5,625 bases of DNA. Source: Haloquadratum sp. J07HQX50 (GTDB taxonomy: Archaea > Halobacteriota > Halobacteria > Halobacteriales > Haloferacaceae). The stretch spans positions 971,749-977,373 of the forward strand of contig KE356563.1 of the NCBI GenBank assembly GCA_000416005.1, given 5' to 3'. The translations under genes were made by a program, and so were the position numbers. How positions within the stretch are numbered: the stretch's first letter is position 1; every line of letters starts with the position of its first letter. Below are positions 1 through 5,625 of this stretch, one piece after another. Under the pieces are notes generated by a model. That model was not told the origin of the DNA. It saw only the letters and a program-made list of their open reading frames with translations, and ran no database searches.

Positions 1-758
1 TCTCGGACTGTCTCACTCAACGCAGGCGAAGGTGCTTCCTCAATTACTTTCTGGTGTCGACGCTGTAACGAACAGTCTCGCTCGCCTAAGTGACGAATAT
101 TTCCGTGTCTATCGGCAAGTATTTGAACCTCTATGTGACGGGGAGACTGCAGGTATTTTTCGACATAAACAGTTTCGTTATCAAAATACGCCTCACCCTC
201 TCGTTTTGCGGCTTCAAGTTGCGGTTCAATGTCTGAAGAGTCAGTGACGACCTTCATTCCACGTCCACCGCCGCCCCCATCGGCCTTGATTGCCACCGGG
301 TAGCCGTAGTCGTCGGCTATCTCAGCGACCCTTTCAGCAGTTTTGACGGGTTCTGTTGTGCCTGGAACGACAGGGACGTCAGCTGATTGCATGGCGGCTC
401 TGGCACTCGTCTTTTCACCTAATTGCTCCATCGCATCTGACGATGGGCCGACCCAAGTGATATCAGTTTGCTCAACTCTGCGAGCGAACGACGCGTTTTC
501 AGCCAAAAATCCATACCCAGGGTGAATTGCATCAACCTCGGCGTCTTTGGCGGCTTTCATCACCGCCTGTTGGTCTAAGTATGACTCTGCTGCTCGCGCA
601 GGACCGATATGATAGGCCGCATCTGCGTATCGGACGTGTCCCGCGTGGCGGTCTGCTTCGCTGTATATTGCTACCGTCCGAATGCCTAAATCCCGGCAGG
701 CACGCATCACTCTGACAGCAATCTCGCCACGGTTAGCGATGAGCACTTTATTGAACAT
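1..758 (-). CDS. pccA: Biotin carboxylase subunit of acyl-CoA (acetyl/propionyl-CoA) carboxylase, N-terminal part, cut by window edge
   Basis: ATP-dependent carboxylation of biotin, the first half-reaction of acetyl-/propionyl-CoA carboxylase in the cytoplasm. The frame is open from ATG at 758 to the left edge, giving 252 complete codons. The N-terminal biotin carboxylase domain is visible: ANRGEIA (residues 8-14) and [10 protein letters not shown] (79-88). The ATP-grasp domain follows, with Lys116 in EKTSAR and nucleotide-binding Lys158 before the glycine-rich loop GGGGGRGMK (161-169). [13 protein letters not shown] (200-212) and [11 protein letters not shown] (233-243) hold the bicarbonate/biotin-site residues of the family. 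Spacing matches the E. coli enzyme to within about one residue. Haloarchaeal homologues usually run to about 600 residues with a C-terminal biotin carrier domain; that part would lie outside the window. The N-terminus cannot separate acetyl- from propionyl-CoA carboxylase, so the symbol follows haloarchaeal usage; accC is the alternative. No clear TATA box or Shine-Dalgarno precedes the start. Confidence 0.93.
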   Translation of the reverse strand, partial: MFNKVLIANRGEIAVRVMRACRDLGIRTVAIYSEADRHAGHVRYADAAYHIGPARAAESYLDQQAVMKAAKDAEVDAIHPGYGFLAENASFARRVEQTDITWVGPSSDAMEQLGEKTSARAAMQSADVPVVPGTTEPVKTAERVAEIADDYGYPVAIKADGGGGGRGMKVVTDSSDIEPQLEAAKREGEAYFDNETVYVEKYLQSPRHIEVQILADRHGNIRHLGERDCSLQRRHQKVIEEAPSPALSETVR

Positions 759-1254
759 TTTATCCCACGTATTCTAACCTGGAACGTCTATCTATCGATT
801 TTGGACGAACCAATCTTCGACAACTGACGTACAGCAACTGATGACTTAGTGAACGATCCTCATGTACTACCTGCTTGCGGGGGCTGTTTGATGTGGAGTT
901 TCTTGTTTCCACGACATGTGTATCCCCGATTGCATTAGGTACCTGTAACATTGTCCTGAAGATGCCCTGTACTGTTGAGGCGATGTTTTGACTCTTAGCT
1001 GTCAACTCTATGATTGAGTTCATACTCGGCTCTTCGGCAGTCATCAAAGCATACCCTATGCGTAGTAACGAAAGAACCCTTCGGGGAACTGGTGACGTTT
1101 TCGCCTCCATAGTGGCACTCAGCAATTCTCAGACGCTGTTTTTGTAGTCGCTCATCTCTTCAACGACTTACGCCCAAGATACTCCCGATCGGCTTGGAGG
1201 TAACCAAACTGACAGCACATCCATAGCGCAGGTGCACTGACGTATCTCTGTGCG

Positions 1255-1263
1255 TATAATAGA
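1255..1263 (+). promoter_or_regulatory. Candidate TATA box, distal promoter of asd
   Basis: TATAATAGA is the best TATA-like string upstream of asd. Starting transcription about 25 nt downstream would give a leader of roughly 65 nt before the ATG at 1348. GAGGTG at 1328-1333 could then serve as a somewhat distant Shine-Dalgarno. It competes with the weaker proximal box at 1320-1325. Confidence 0.3.
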
Positions 1264-1319
1264 GATAATCTGCTTTTTGATAGAGCGTAGGCGTGTATGA
1301 TGGTGGAATCCAAACGACC

Positions 1320-1325
1320 TTATGC
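1320..1325 (+). promoter_or_regulatory. Candidate TATA box for leaderless asd transcript
   Basis: TTATGC lies 23-28 nt upstream of the ATG at 1348. The other two complete genes here show the same spacing, which would give a leaderless mRNA starting at this ATG. The match to the haloarchaeal TTTAT-type consensus is weak. Confidence 0.3.
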
Positions 1326-1347
1326 AAGAGGTGCACACCCGCATCAT

Positions 1348-2382
1348 ATGAGCGTACGTGTGGGCATACTCGGCGCGACCGGTGCAGTCGGACAACGGTT
1401 CATTCAGTTACTTCAAAACCATCCAACGTTCAACCTCGTCGCAGTGACAGCTTCCGAGTCAAGTGTTGGAAAGAGATATCACGATGCGGCAAAATGGCGC
1501 ATTGAGACACCCATTCCGGAGGAGATTGGCTCGATGGTTGTCACAGAGACGACGCCAGAGGCACTGCCGAGTAATGTAGACTTACTTTTTTCTTCACTGC
1601 CATCAAGTGTTGCTGCAGAGGTCGAACCAGATTTCCTGGAGGCAGGATATGTCATTTCATCGAATTCTTCGAACGATCGAATGGCATCAGACATTCCACT
1701 AACGATTCCAGAGATTAATCCGGGCCATCTCAAACTCATCGAACAGCAACGAATAAATCGAGGGTGGGACGGTGCGCTCGTGAAAAACCCGAACTGTTCG
1801 ACAATCACTATGATGCCGACGTTAGCTGCACTCCAAGAACTTGAAATAGACTCTGTCCATGTCTCGACATTGCAAGCTGTGTCTGGAGCAGGATACTCTG
1901 GAGTCACCTCGATGGAAATTATCGACAATGCAATTCCACATATCGGAGGTGAAGAAAATAAAATGGAGTCCGAGTCGCGGAAAATACTCGGATCATTTAC
2001 TGGAGCGAATGTAGAGCTGCATTCGATGGACGTGATTGCATCGTGTAACCGTATCCCAACGCTTGATGGACATCTTGAGAACGTGTTTGTTGAAACGAGT
2101 CAATCGGTCTCCACAGACGAGGCTGCTGATGCGATGCAGTCATATAGTGGCACATCGCTATACTCTTCACCAGAGCAACTAATCAACGTGTTTGATGACC
2201 CAATAAGACCACAGCCACGACTTGACCGCGCTCGTGGTGATGGAATGCAGATTTCCGTCGGAGGCATTCAACAGACAGCTACTGGAATCAAATACAATTG
2301 CCTTGCTCACAACACAATTCGAGGGGCTGCTGGCGCCTCGCTACTTAATGCAGAATTACTCGTCGACGCCGGGTGGGTTTAG
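1348..2382 (+). CDS. asd: Aspartate-semialdehyde dehydrogenase
   Basis: NADPH-dependent reduction of L-4-aspartyl phosphate to L-aspartate 4-semialdehyde, the branch point to threonine, methionine and lysine (cytoplasmic). The 344-residue product has the usual length of the archaeal/fungal-type enzyme. The N-terminal Rossmann loop is GATGAVG (residues 9-15). The catalytic cysteine is Cys150 in KNPNCSTIT, followed by QAVSGAGYSG (177-186). The substrate-binding/catalytic stretch EENKMESESRK (202-212) is present, and the general base is His242 in RIPTLDGH. The C-terminal HNTIRGAAGASLLNAEL (321-337) is family-typical. An in-frame ATG at 1297 would add 17 residues ahead of the canonical MSVRVGILGATG start. 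That extension is basic and atypical, so 1348 is chosen. The gene stands alone and converges with the D-2-hydroxyacid dehydrogenase gene, whose stop lies 16 nt away. Confidence 0.96.
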   Translation: MSVRVGILGATGAVGQRFIQLLQNHPTFNLVAVTASESSVGKRYHDAAKWRIETPIPEEIGSMVVTETTPEALPSNVDLLFSSLPSSVAAEVEPDFLEAGYVISSNSSNDRMASDIPLTIPEINPGHLKLIEQQRINRGWDGALVKNPNCSTITMMPTLAALQELEIDSVHVSTLQAVSGAGYSGVTSMEIIDNAIPHIGGEENKMESESRKILGSFTGANVELHSMDVIASCNRIPTLDGHLENVFVETSQSVSTDEAADAMQSYSGTSLYSSPEQLINVFDDPIRPQPRLDRARGDGMQISVGGIQQTATGIKYNCLAHNTIRGAAGASLLNAELLVDAGWV

Positions 2383-2398
2383 GAGACAGCCTCTCGGG

Positions 2399-3367
2399 TT
2401 AAACGACTTGATTTCGCAGCGATTCATTTGCCTCAAGCCGCGCTATATTCTCAGCGACAATATCAGCTAAGCGGTCCCAGTATTTCGGAGTATGGCCTGC
2501 ATTGTGAGGGGTAATAATGACGTTTCCGAAATTCCATAACACATGATCTGGAGGAAGTGGCTCCGGGTCTGTGACATCCAACATCGCGCCACGTATTGCG
2601 TTCGTCTGAAGAGCGGTGACTAAATCATCTGTATTGATGACAGGGCCTCGTGCGACATTGATAATGACTGTTTCGGGAGGCATCGACCGAAATAAGTTCG
2701 CATCAACAAGTCCGCGGGTAAGTTCTGTCAATGGACAAGCTAATACGACATATTCAGTGTGTGAGACAGCTTTATGAACTGCCTCAGTATTGTTTAATCC
2801 AACAACGTCTTCGACTGGGCCACCCTTCTGAGGGGAGTGCCGAACGCCTATTCGATGCACATCAAACGATTGTAGATGTTCGGCGACTGATGTGCCAATA
2901 GCCCCAAGACCAATGATAGTAACTGTTGAACCGGTGAGTTCCTTTGTCTGATATGAGCGCCACTCGTTAAACTGTGCACGGCGATTGGCTTGGTGAAACC
3001 CGCGTGCAAACGAGAGAATACCGCCGAGCACATATTCTGCAACGTTAGGCCCATGGACGCCGGAGGCGTTTGTCACAGCAATGTTGTTTGCTTCAAATTC
3101 GTCAAGTGACAAGTGTCCCGTTCCGGCAAACACGCACGCAAATAGTTCTAAGTTCGTCGCTATCTCTGGCATCTCCTCAGGGAGAGAGTATCCAGTGGCA
3201 ACAGACGCTTGTGTTAAAAGTCTGCGTTCTGCATCCGGTGTTTGCGCAGCGGTGACTGTCTGTTCAGGGAGGCGCTCTTGAAGACGCTCGGCGTATGCTG
3301 TGGCAGAGAGGCCATGGATTTTCTGTCGAAGCACAGCGATATCTGTGTCTGAGTCCTTGGCAGTCAT
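2399..3367 (-). CDS. D-isomer-specific 2-hydroxyacid dehydrogenase, probably NADP(H)-dependent
   Basis: Interconverts a 2-oxoacid and a D-2-hydroxyacid; the natural substrate cannot be told from sequence. The 322-residue product has the full family layout. A substrate-binding N-terminal part carries FAGTGHLSLDEF (80-91) and TNASGVHGPNVAEYVLGGIL (99-118). A Rossmann domain with GLGAIG (153-158) follows. The catalytic triad is Arg240 (NVARGPVIN), Glu269 (DPEPL) and His288 (ITPHNAG). The second Rossmann strand ends in VRHSP (175-179), with basic/polar residues instead of the Asp that binds NAD ribose. By family knowledge this favours NADP(H), as in the haloarchaeal DDH enzymes. The longer in-frame start at 3403 is rejected because a TTTATC box (3392-3397) would then lie inside the gene; that box is correctly placed for the ATG at 3367. 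The gene is divergent from the geranylgeranyl reductase-like gene. Confidence 0.93.
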   Translation of the reverse strand: MTAKDSDTDIAVLRQKIHGLSATAYAERLQERLPEQTVTAAQTPDAERRLLTQASVATGYSLPEEMPEIATNLELFACVFAGTGHLSLDEFEANNIAVTNASGVHGPNVAEYVLGGILSFARGFHQANRRAQFNEWRSYQTKELTGSTVTIIGLGAIGTSVAEHLQSFDVHRIGVRHSPQKGGPVEDVVGLNNTEAVHKAVSHTEYVVLACPLTELTRGLVDANLFRSMPPETVIINVARGPVINTDDLVTALQTNAIRGAMLDVTDPEPLPPDHVLWNFGNVIITPHNAGHTPKYWDRLADIVAENIARLEANESLRNQVV

Positions 3368-3391
3368 TAGTGTCAAATCGTATTCGACTGG

Positions 3392-3397
3392 GATAAA
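3392..3397 (-). promoter_or_regulatory. TATA box of the D-2-hydroxyacid dehydrogenase gene
   Basis: Read on the minus strand, TTTATC sits 25-30 nt upstream of the ATG at 3367, the spacing expected for a leaderless haloarchaeal mRNA. No Shine-Dalgarno lies between it and the start. This box decides the start choice for that gene. Confidence 0.6.
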
Positions 3398-3407
3398 TCT
3401 CAACCGC

Positions 3408-3415
3408 CCCGCGGG
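3408..3415. promoter_or_regulatory. 8-bp palindrome between two divergent TATA boxes, possible operator
   Basis: CCCGCGGG is a perfect palindrome. It lies 10 nt from the minus-strand TATA box and 8 nt from the plus-strand one, at the centre of the 85-bp divergent region. It could overlap the BRE/upstream area of both promoters. A regulator site is inference; the string is short and could be chance. Confidence 0.25.
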
Positions 3416-3423
3416 TCAGGAAG

Positions 3424-3430
3424 TTTATTA
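3424..3430 (+). promoter_or_regulatory. TATA box of the geranylgeranyl reductase-like gene
   Basis: TTTATTA ends 22 nt before the ATG at 3453 (spanning 23-29 nt upstream), which fits leaderless transcription. A second TTTTATA string at 3445-3451 abuts the start codon and is too close to act as the TATA box. The position supports 3453 over the upstream in-frame ATG at 3300. Confidence 0.6.
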
Positions 3431-3452
3431 CTGCCCACAAGCGGTTTTATAC

Positions 3453-4826
3453 ATGGAGCAATTCGACGTCGCGATAATCGGGGGCGGTCCTGCTGGTTCC
3501 GCTGCGGGGCATGCTGCCGCGTCGAACGGGGCGAGCGCGATAGTTATCGAAAAGGGGGTGCCACGAGATGATCGTAATGGGCAGATGGGCCCTGACTCGA
3601 CTGATGCAGCCGGCATTCTAGACTATTGGGTCGATATCATGGGAATCCACCCTGATGAGATGCCAGAAGGGGTAATCCTCGATACACTCGACCGAGCTGA
3701 ATTTATTGGCCCGACGGAGTCACTTACCATGGAATCGACGGGCATTAACTCGTCGTACGACCAGTTCGGATTCTGCATGCATCGAGCGAAATTCGACGAC
3801 TTCCTTCGCTCACGAGCCGAATCTGCAGGCGCGTCATATCGTATTGGCACGTCTGTTCGGTCGGTCGATACCGAGAGCCCAACTGCGCATCAGGTAAGGC
3901 TGGCTGATGGGTCTGAATTACACGCGAAAACCGTTATTTTAGCTGATGGTCCACAACGCCAGCTCACGAACCGTGTTCTCGATACGTTCCTGTCATTTGA
4001 GGTAACTGATCGGCTTTCGACTCGCAAGGCAAATCATATTGCATATCAGGAGCATCGGCGATTACCGGATGCAGTCGCCGCTGAGATTGATGGCGCAATC
4101 AAATTCTGGTGGGGACATATGCCAGGGCACACCGCGTATCCCTGGATCTTTCCAAATGATGATAATATTGCTCGTATCGGCTTGACAATGCCAATAGGAC
4201 TCTCGCTTGAGGATATATCGTCACCAAGTGACTATCCACTACTATCAGCTGATGACACACAGTTACCACAGGGCTCAGAGTATATTAGACGTCTATTAGA
4301 GCAGGAATATGGCGATGAGTATGATGTATCAAATGACTTCCCCGTCGTGACTGATCGAGGAAAGAAAGATGGAACGGAAACGTACGCTATCTCATCGACA
4401 CGGCCAATTGAGTCACCAACACAAGCAGGGATTGCTGTCGTTGGTGGTGCAATGGGTGCCACGTCTGCGTTCCATGAAGGAGGAGATCACACAGCTATCC
4501 GGACTGGTAACATTGCTGGTGAACTCGCAGCGAATGGAAACATAGCAAATTACAATAATCGATGGAAAAACGAAATCGGTGACGAGGTGCTGCGAAATGC
4601 GGCAATGGCTGATACTGTCCGCTCGTATCGACCTGACGATTGGGACCACGCCTTCGCCACTGCCCGGTCGCTGATCTCTGATACGGGCGGATTGGAGATG
4701 TTTAAATTAAGCAATATTCGAGCAGGCATGAACGCAACGAAGCTATTAGGCGCGTATAAGATGGCAAAGTTCAGATTCCGCAATGGTCAATATGTGCAGT
4801 TAACTGAATCTGAATACGCTTTCTGA
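3453..4826 (+). CDS. FAD-dependent oxidoreductase, geranylgeranyl reductase family
   Basis: A 457-residue flavoprotein of the family that saturates isoprenoid chains, which in archaea includes digeranylgeranylglycerophospholipid reductase. The exact substrate is unknown. The N-terminal dinucleotide fold is AIIGGGPAGSAAG (7-19) with ribose-binding Glu33. The family stretch FGFCMHRAKFDDFLRSRAES (105-124) follows. VILADGP (161-167) is the second FAD contact. YPWIFP followed by IGL (229-234, 242-244) matches the YxWxFP signature of geranylgeranyl reductases. In the late FAD motif, GIAVVGGAMGATSAFHEGGD (326-345), the usual Gly-Asp of VGDAAG is Gly-Gly. No membrane segment or signal peptide is seen. 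An in-frame ATG at 3300 would add 51 residues, but these run back across both TATA boxes into the divergent gene, so 3453 is chosen. Family assignment is firm; a role in membrane lipid or menaquinone side-chain reduction is inference. Confidence 0.85.
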   Translation: MEQFDVAIIGGGPAGSAAGHAAASNGASAIVIEKGVPRDDRNGQMGPDSTDAAGILDYWVDIMGIHPDEMPEGVILDTLDRAEFIGPTESLTMESTGINSSYDQFGFCMHRAKFDDFLRSRAESAGASYRIGTSVRSVDTESPTAHQVRLADGSELHAKTVILADGPQRQLTNRVLDTFLSFEVTDRLSTRKANHIAYQEHRRLPDAVAAEIDGAIKFWWGHMPGHTAYPWIFPNDDNIARIGLTMPIGLSLEDISSPSDYPLLSADDTQLPQGSEYIRRLLEQEYGDEYDVSNDFPVVTDRGKKDGTETYAISSTRPIESPTQAGIAVVGGAMGATSAFHEGGDHTAIRTGNIAGELAANGNIANYNNRWKNEIGDEVLRNAAMADTVRSYRPDDWDHAFATARSLISDTGGLEMFKLSNIRAGMNATKLLGAYKMAKFRFRNGQYVQLTESEYAF

Positions 4827-4836
4827 ATTCCTCCAC

Positions 4837-4869
4837 CTGAGTTGACCCTACTCAGCCGCTGACGCGGCT
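4837..4869 (+). terminator. Two tandem hairpins just after the oxidoreductase stop, candidate terminator
   Basis: CTGAGT (4837-4842) pairs with ACTCAG (4850-4855) across a 7-nt loop. AGCCGC (4854-4859) pairs perfectly with GCGGCT (4864-4869) across a TGAC loop. They share two bases, so they may be mutually exclusive. They begin 11 nt after the TGA. The second is followed only by a weak T-rich run, so termination is uncertain. On the other strand the same sequence forms the end of the tnpB remnant, and the hairpin may derive from that element. Confidence 0.35.
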
Positions 4870-4890
4870 TTGTTGATGATGTCGTTAGAC

Positions 4891-4917
4891 GGTTCCTGAC
4901 AACCTATGAGGTAGGTT
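4891..4917. repeat. Two competing stem-loops
   Basis: AACCTA (4901-4906) pairs perfectly with TAGGTT (4912-4917) over a 5-nt loop. The AACC of its left arm can instead pair with GGTT at 4891-4894. The structures exclude each other. They lie within the tnpB-like remnant, where such palindromes could come from the end of a transposable element. Confidence 0.4.
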
Positions 4918-4944
4918 CTCACAAACGCGCTTTCCCATCTATAG

Positions 4945-4965
4945 CTTCGGAAGCATCCGATGAAG
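4945..4965. repeat. Bulged stem-loop
   Basis: CTTCGGA (4945-4951) pairs with TCCGA plus AAG (4956-4965) around an AGCA loop, with a two-base TG bulge. This makes a seven- to eight-base-pair stem inside the tnpB-like remnant. Confidence 0.35.
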
Positions 4966-5100
4966 TAAACAGGAGAACGCAGTCTGCACAGACGTTGACG
5001 AACCCCAGAGCGATTCGTTCGTATACCGGCACCCTTCGACTTCTGGAGAGACTATATTCCCTCCTTATTTCGCTCGTTGCTCGCTGGCGCGGATTGCGGT

Positions 5101-5240
5101 GTCGCCCGAAAATCGGCGACTCTCGGAATCACGAGAATCTTCGATTCACGAACGACCCTTGAGGGGAGAGAGAGGCGGTTGAGCGCCTGCAATCAGCTAA
5201 ACAAGCCGTTCTCTCTGTAAAGAACACTTGGGCGGCACGA
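5101..5240. repeat. Run of five perfect stem-loops
   Basis: In order: GTCGCC/GGCGAC (5101-5106/5115-5120), extendable by GA/TC with one bulged C; TCTCG/CGAGA (5121-5125/5132-5136); GAATC/GATTC (5135-5139/5143-5147); AGGCG/CGCCT (5173-5177/5184-5188); and GTTCT/AGAAC (5208-5212/5221-5225). The last is partly enclosed by GCCG/CGGC (5205-5208/5233-5236). The second and third share two bases. No protein frame explains them. They would suit a structured RNA or a decayed element end. Confidence 0.4.
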
Positions 5241-5314
5241 GGTATGAATTAACTTATACTCCCAGTACATGGCTATCTATACCGAAAGAGATTTTGAGTC
5301 ACCAGTCGTTTGAT

Positions 5315-5423
5315 TATGTCCATACCCCTATGTCCGCGCCGGAGTGATTCCACACTGGAAGCGATGACTTGGCGATGAACCCGGGTATGGGACATACTGG
5401 CTCGTCCACACCATACCGTGGAC
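5315..5423. repeat. Second stem-loop group with repeated TATGTCC units
   Basis: TATGTCC occurs directly at 5315-5321 and 5329-5335, and inverted (GGACATA) at 5390-5396. CATA-CCCC-TATG forms a small hairpin at 5321-5332. ACCCGGGT (5379-5386) is a perfect palindrome. GTATG/CATAC pair over a 3-nt loop (5385-5397). GTCCAC/GTGGAC pair over an 8-nt loop (5404-5423). I recognise no known RNA family here; the RNase P and SRP RNA signature boxes were looked for and not found. Confidence 0.4.
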
Positions 5424-5575
5424 CGCCCGACACGAGGGTTTCCCGGCTGACTCGGCTTGCTGCCCTGGGATGAGGCTGGTCGTTAGTGTTGCGGGCGACA
5501 ATTTCTCTCATATTTAGCAGTCGTGAGAGTATCTTTCATCTGGCTATGCGATAATCGATAGAGAGTCAAAATAAT

Positions 5576-5595
5576 CACCACATATCGTCGTGGTG
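5576..5595. repeat. Stem-loop near right edge
   Basis: CACCAC (5576-5581) pairs perfectly with GTGGTG (5590-5595) over an 8-nt loop, in an AT-rich surround. It could be an operator or terminator of a gene beyond the window. Nothing else visible supports either reading. Confidence 0.3.
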
Positions 5596-5625
5596 TTGAT
5601 GATGTCTCTATTACCGGTCGTTGTG

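Larger units (their letters stand above)
759..1347. other. Gene-free stretch between divergent pccA and asd
   Basis: I see no convincing gene in this roughly 590-bp region. A minus-strand open frame (760-1125, 121 codons) ends one base before the pccA start. Its product is basic and Ser/Arg-rich, unlike the acidic proteins around it, and shows no recognisable motif. A second minus frame (1168-1395) overlaps the asd start and is Cys/His/Arg-rich in a way that suggests a reading shadow. A small CCC-TTCG-GGG hairpin lies at 1077-1086. The right end holds candidate promoter boxes for asd. Confidence 0.6.
4848..5004 (-). pseudogene. Probable remnant of the C-terminal tail of an IS1341-type TnpB
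   Basis: On the minus strand three short stretches, in order but in three different frames, resemble the variable C-terminal tail of haloarchaeal TnpB proteins as I recall it. SSTSVQTAFS (4972-5001) resembles a typical SSTSVETALPVD. TSSDASEAIDGK (4931-4966) follows. KAASAAE and a TAG stop (4848-4871) resemble the common ending TASAVSE. At least two frame changes separate them, and the RuvC and zinc-finger core is not present upstream, so only a dead fragment remains. TnpB is the RNA-guided nuclease of IS200/IS605-type elements. The assignment rests on remembered tail motifs of low complexity, so confidence is moderate. The upper boundary is uncertain and could reach about 5064, where the frame closes. 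Confidence 0.42.
4827..5625. other. About 800 bp without an intact gene, rich in stem-loops, part mobile-element remnant
   Basis: No frame here gives a recognisable complete protein. Stops and frame changes interrupt all six frames. The longest ATG-initiated frame (minus, 5314-5511, 65 codons) has no known domain, and a 99-codon plus frame (4863-5162) has no ATG or GTG. The stretch instead holds at least ten perfect short inverted repeats with 5-6-bp arms in three groups (4837-4965, 5101-5240, 5321-5423). It also has a probable tnpB tail on the minus strand at its left end. It may be a decayed insertion sequence, a structured RNA locus, or both. Confidence 0.5.

Noticed and set aside
760..1125. 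Minus-strand 121-codon frame ending one base before the pccA start
   Set aside because: The product is basic, low in Asp/Glu, has no recognisable domain and no promoter-like box at the right distance. The tight spacing to pccA is suggestive but not enough.
1168..1395. Minus-strand 75-codon frame overlapping the asd start
   Set aside because: Cys/His/Arg-rich composition and overlap with the conserved asd N-terminus mark it as a shadow frame.
1479..1928. Minus-strand 149-codon frame inside asd
   Set aside because: It lies wholly antisense to conserved asd motifs; long antisense frames are common in haloarchaeal genes.
4863..5162. 99-codon plus-strand open frame without ATG or GTG
   Set aside because: It lacks a usual start and an acidic composition, has no recognised domain, and is antisense to the tnpB-like remnant.
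5375..5390. tRNA T-arm-like string on the minus strand
   Set aside because: GGGTTCATC resembles a T-loop, but no acceptor, D or anticodon arms can be placed around it.
5314..5511. Minus-strand 65-codon frame
   Set aside because: No known motif, unusual composition, and it runs across several stem-loops. A decayed or non-coding origin is more likely, although conservation would reopen the question.
5368..5518. Plus-strand open frame of about 48 codons opposite the previous one
   Set aside because: No plausible start at its head and no recognisable protein family.
4827..5625. RNase P RNA or SRP 7S RNA gene
   Set aside because: The stem-loop richness suggested it, but neither the conserved GAGGAAAGUCC-type P4 element nor the SRP helix 8 motif is present on either strand.
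1..5625. CRISPR array, toxin-antitoxin pair or defence island
   Set aside because: No regularly spaced repeats and no such protein families are visible; the intact genes are metabolic.

Overview
The window looks like a piece of a haloarchaeal chromosome. The proteins are acidic, with many Asp and Glu and few Lys. Two start codons sit about 23-30 nt downstream of TTTAT-type boxes with no Shine-Dalgarno, which is the archaeal leaderless pattern. The families present are typical of Halobacteria. The base composition is clearly less GC-rich than most haloarchaea, and the gene-free stretches are long, which suggests a Haloquadratum-like genome. That genus assignment is inference only.

Layout: (1) 1-758, minus strand: N-terminal 252 codons of a biotin carboxylase subunit (PccA/AccC type), running off the left edge. 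(2) 759-1347: about 590 bp with no convincing gene; its right end carries the promoter region of the next gene. (3) 1348-2382, plus strand: aspartate-semialdehyde dehydrogenase (asd), complete. (4) 2399-3367, minus strand: a D-2-hydroxyacid dehydrogenase, convergent with asd and 16 nt from it. (5) 3368-3452: an 85-bp divergent promoter region with two TATA boxes and an 8-bp palindrome between them. (6) 3453-4826, plus strand: an FAD-dependent oxidoreductase of the geranylgeranyl reductase family, complete. (7) 4827-5625: about 800 bp without an intact gene. It is rich in short perfect stem-loops. Nearest the oxidoreductase it carries what looks like a frameshifted 3' tail of an IS1341-type tnpB gene on the minus strand.

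The genes do not form one pathway. The carboxylase belongs to acyl-CoA carboxylation, asd to the aspartate-family amino acids, and the two oxidoreductases are separate redox enzymes. They may share regulation only through their divergent promoter region. I find no new multi-gene system. The parts most worth a second look are the stem-loop-rich remnant region at the right, the divergent promoter palindrome, and the altered FAD-binding motif of the geranylgeranyl reductase-like protein.
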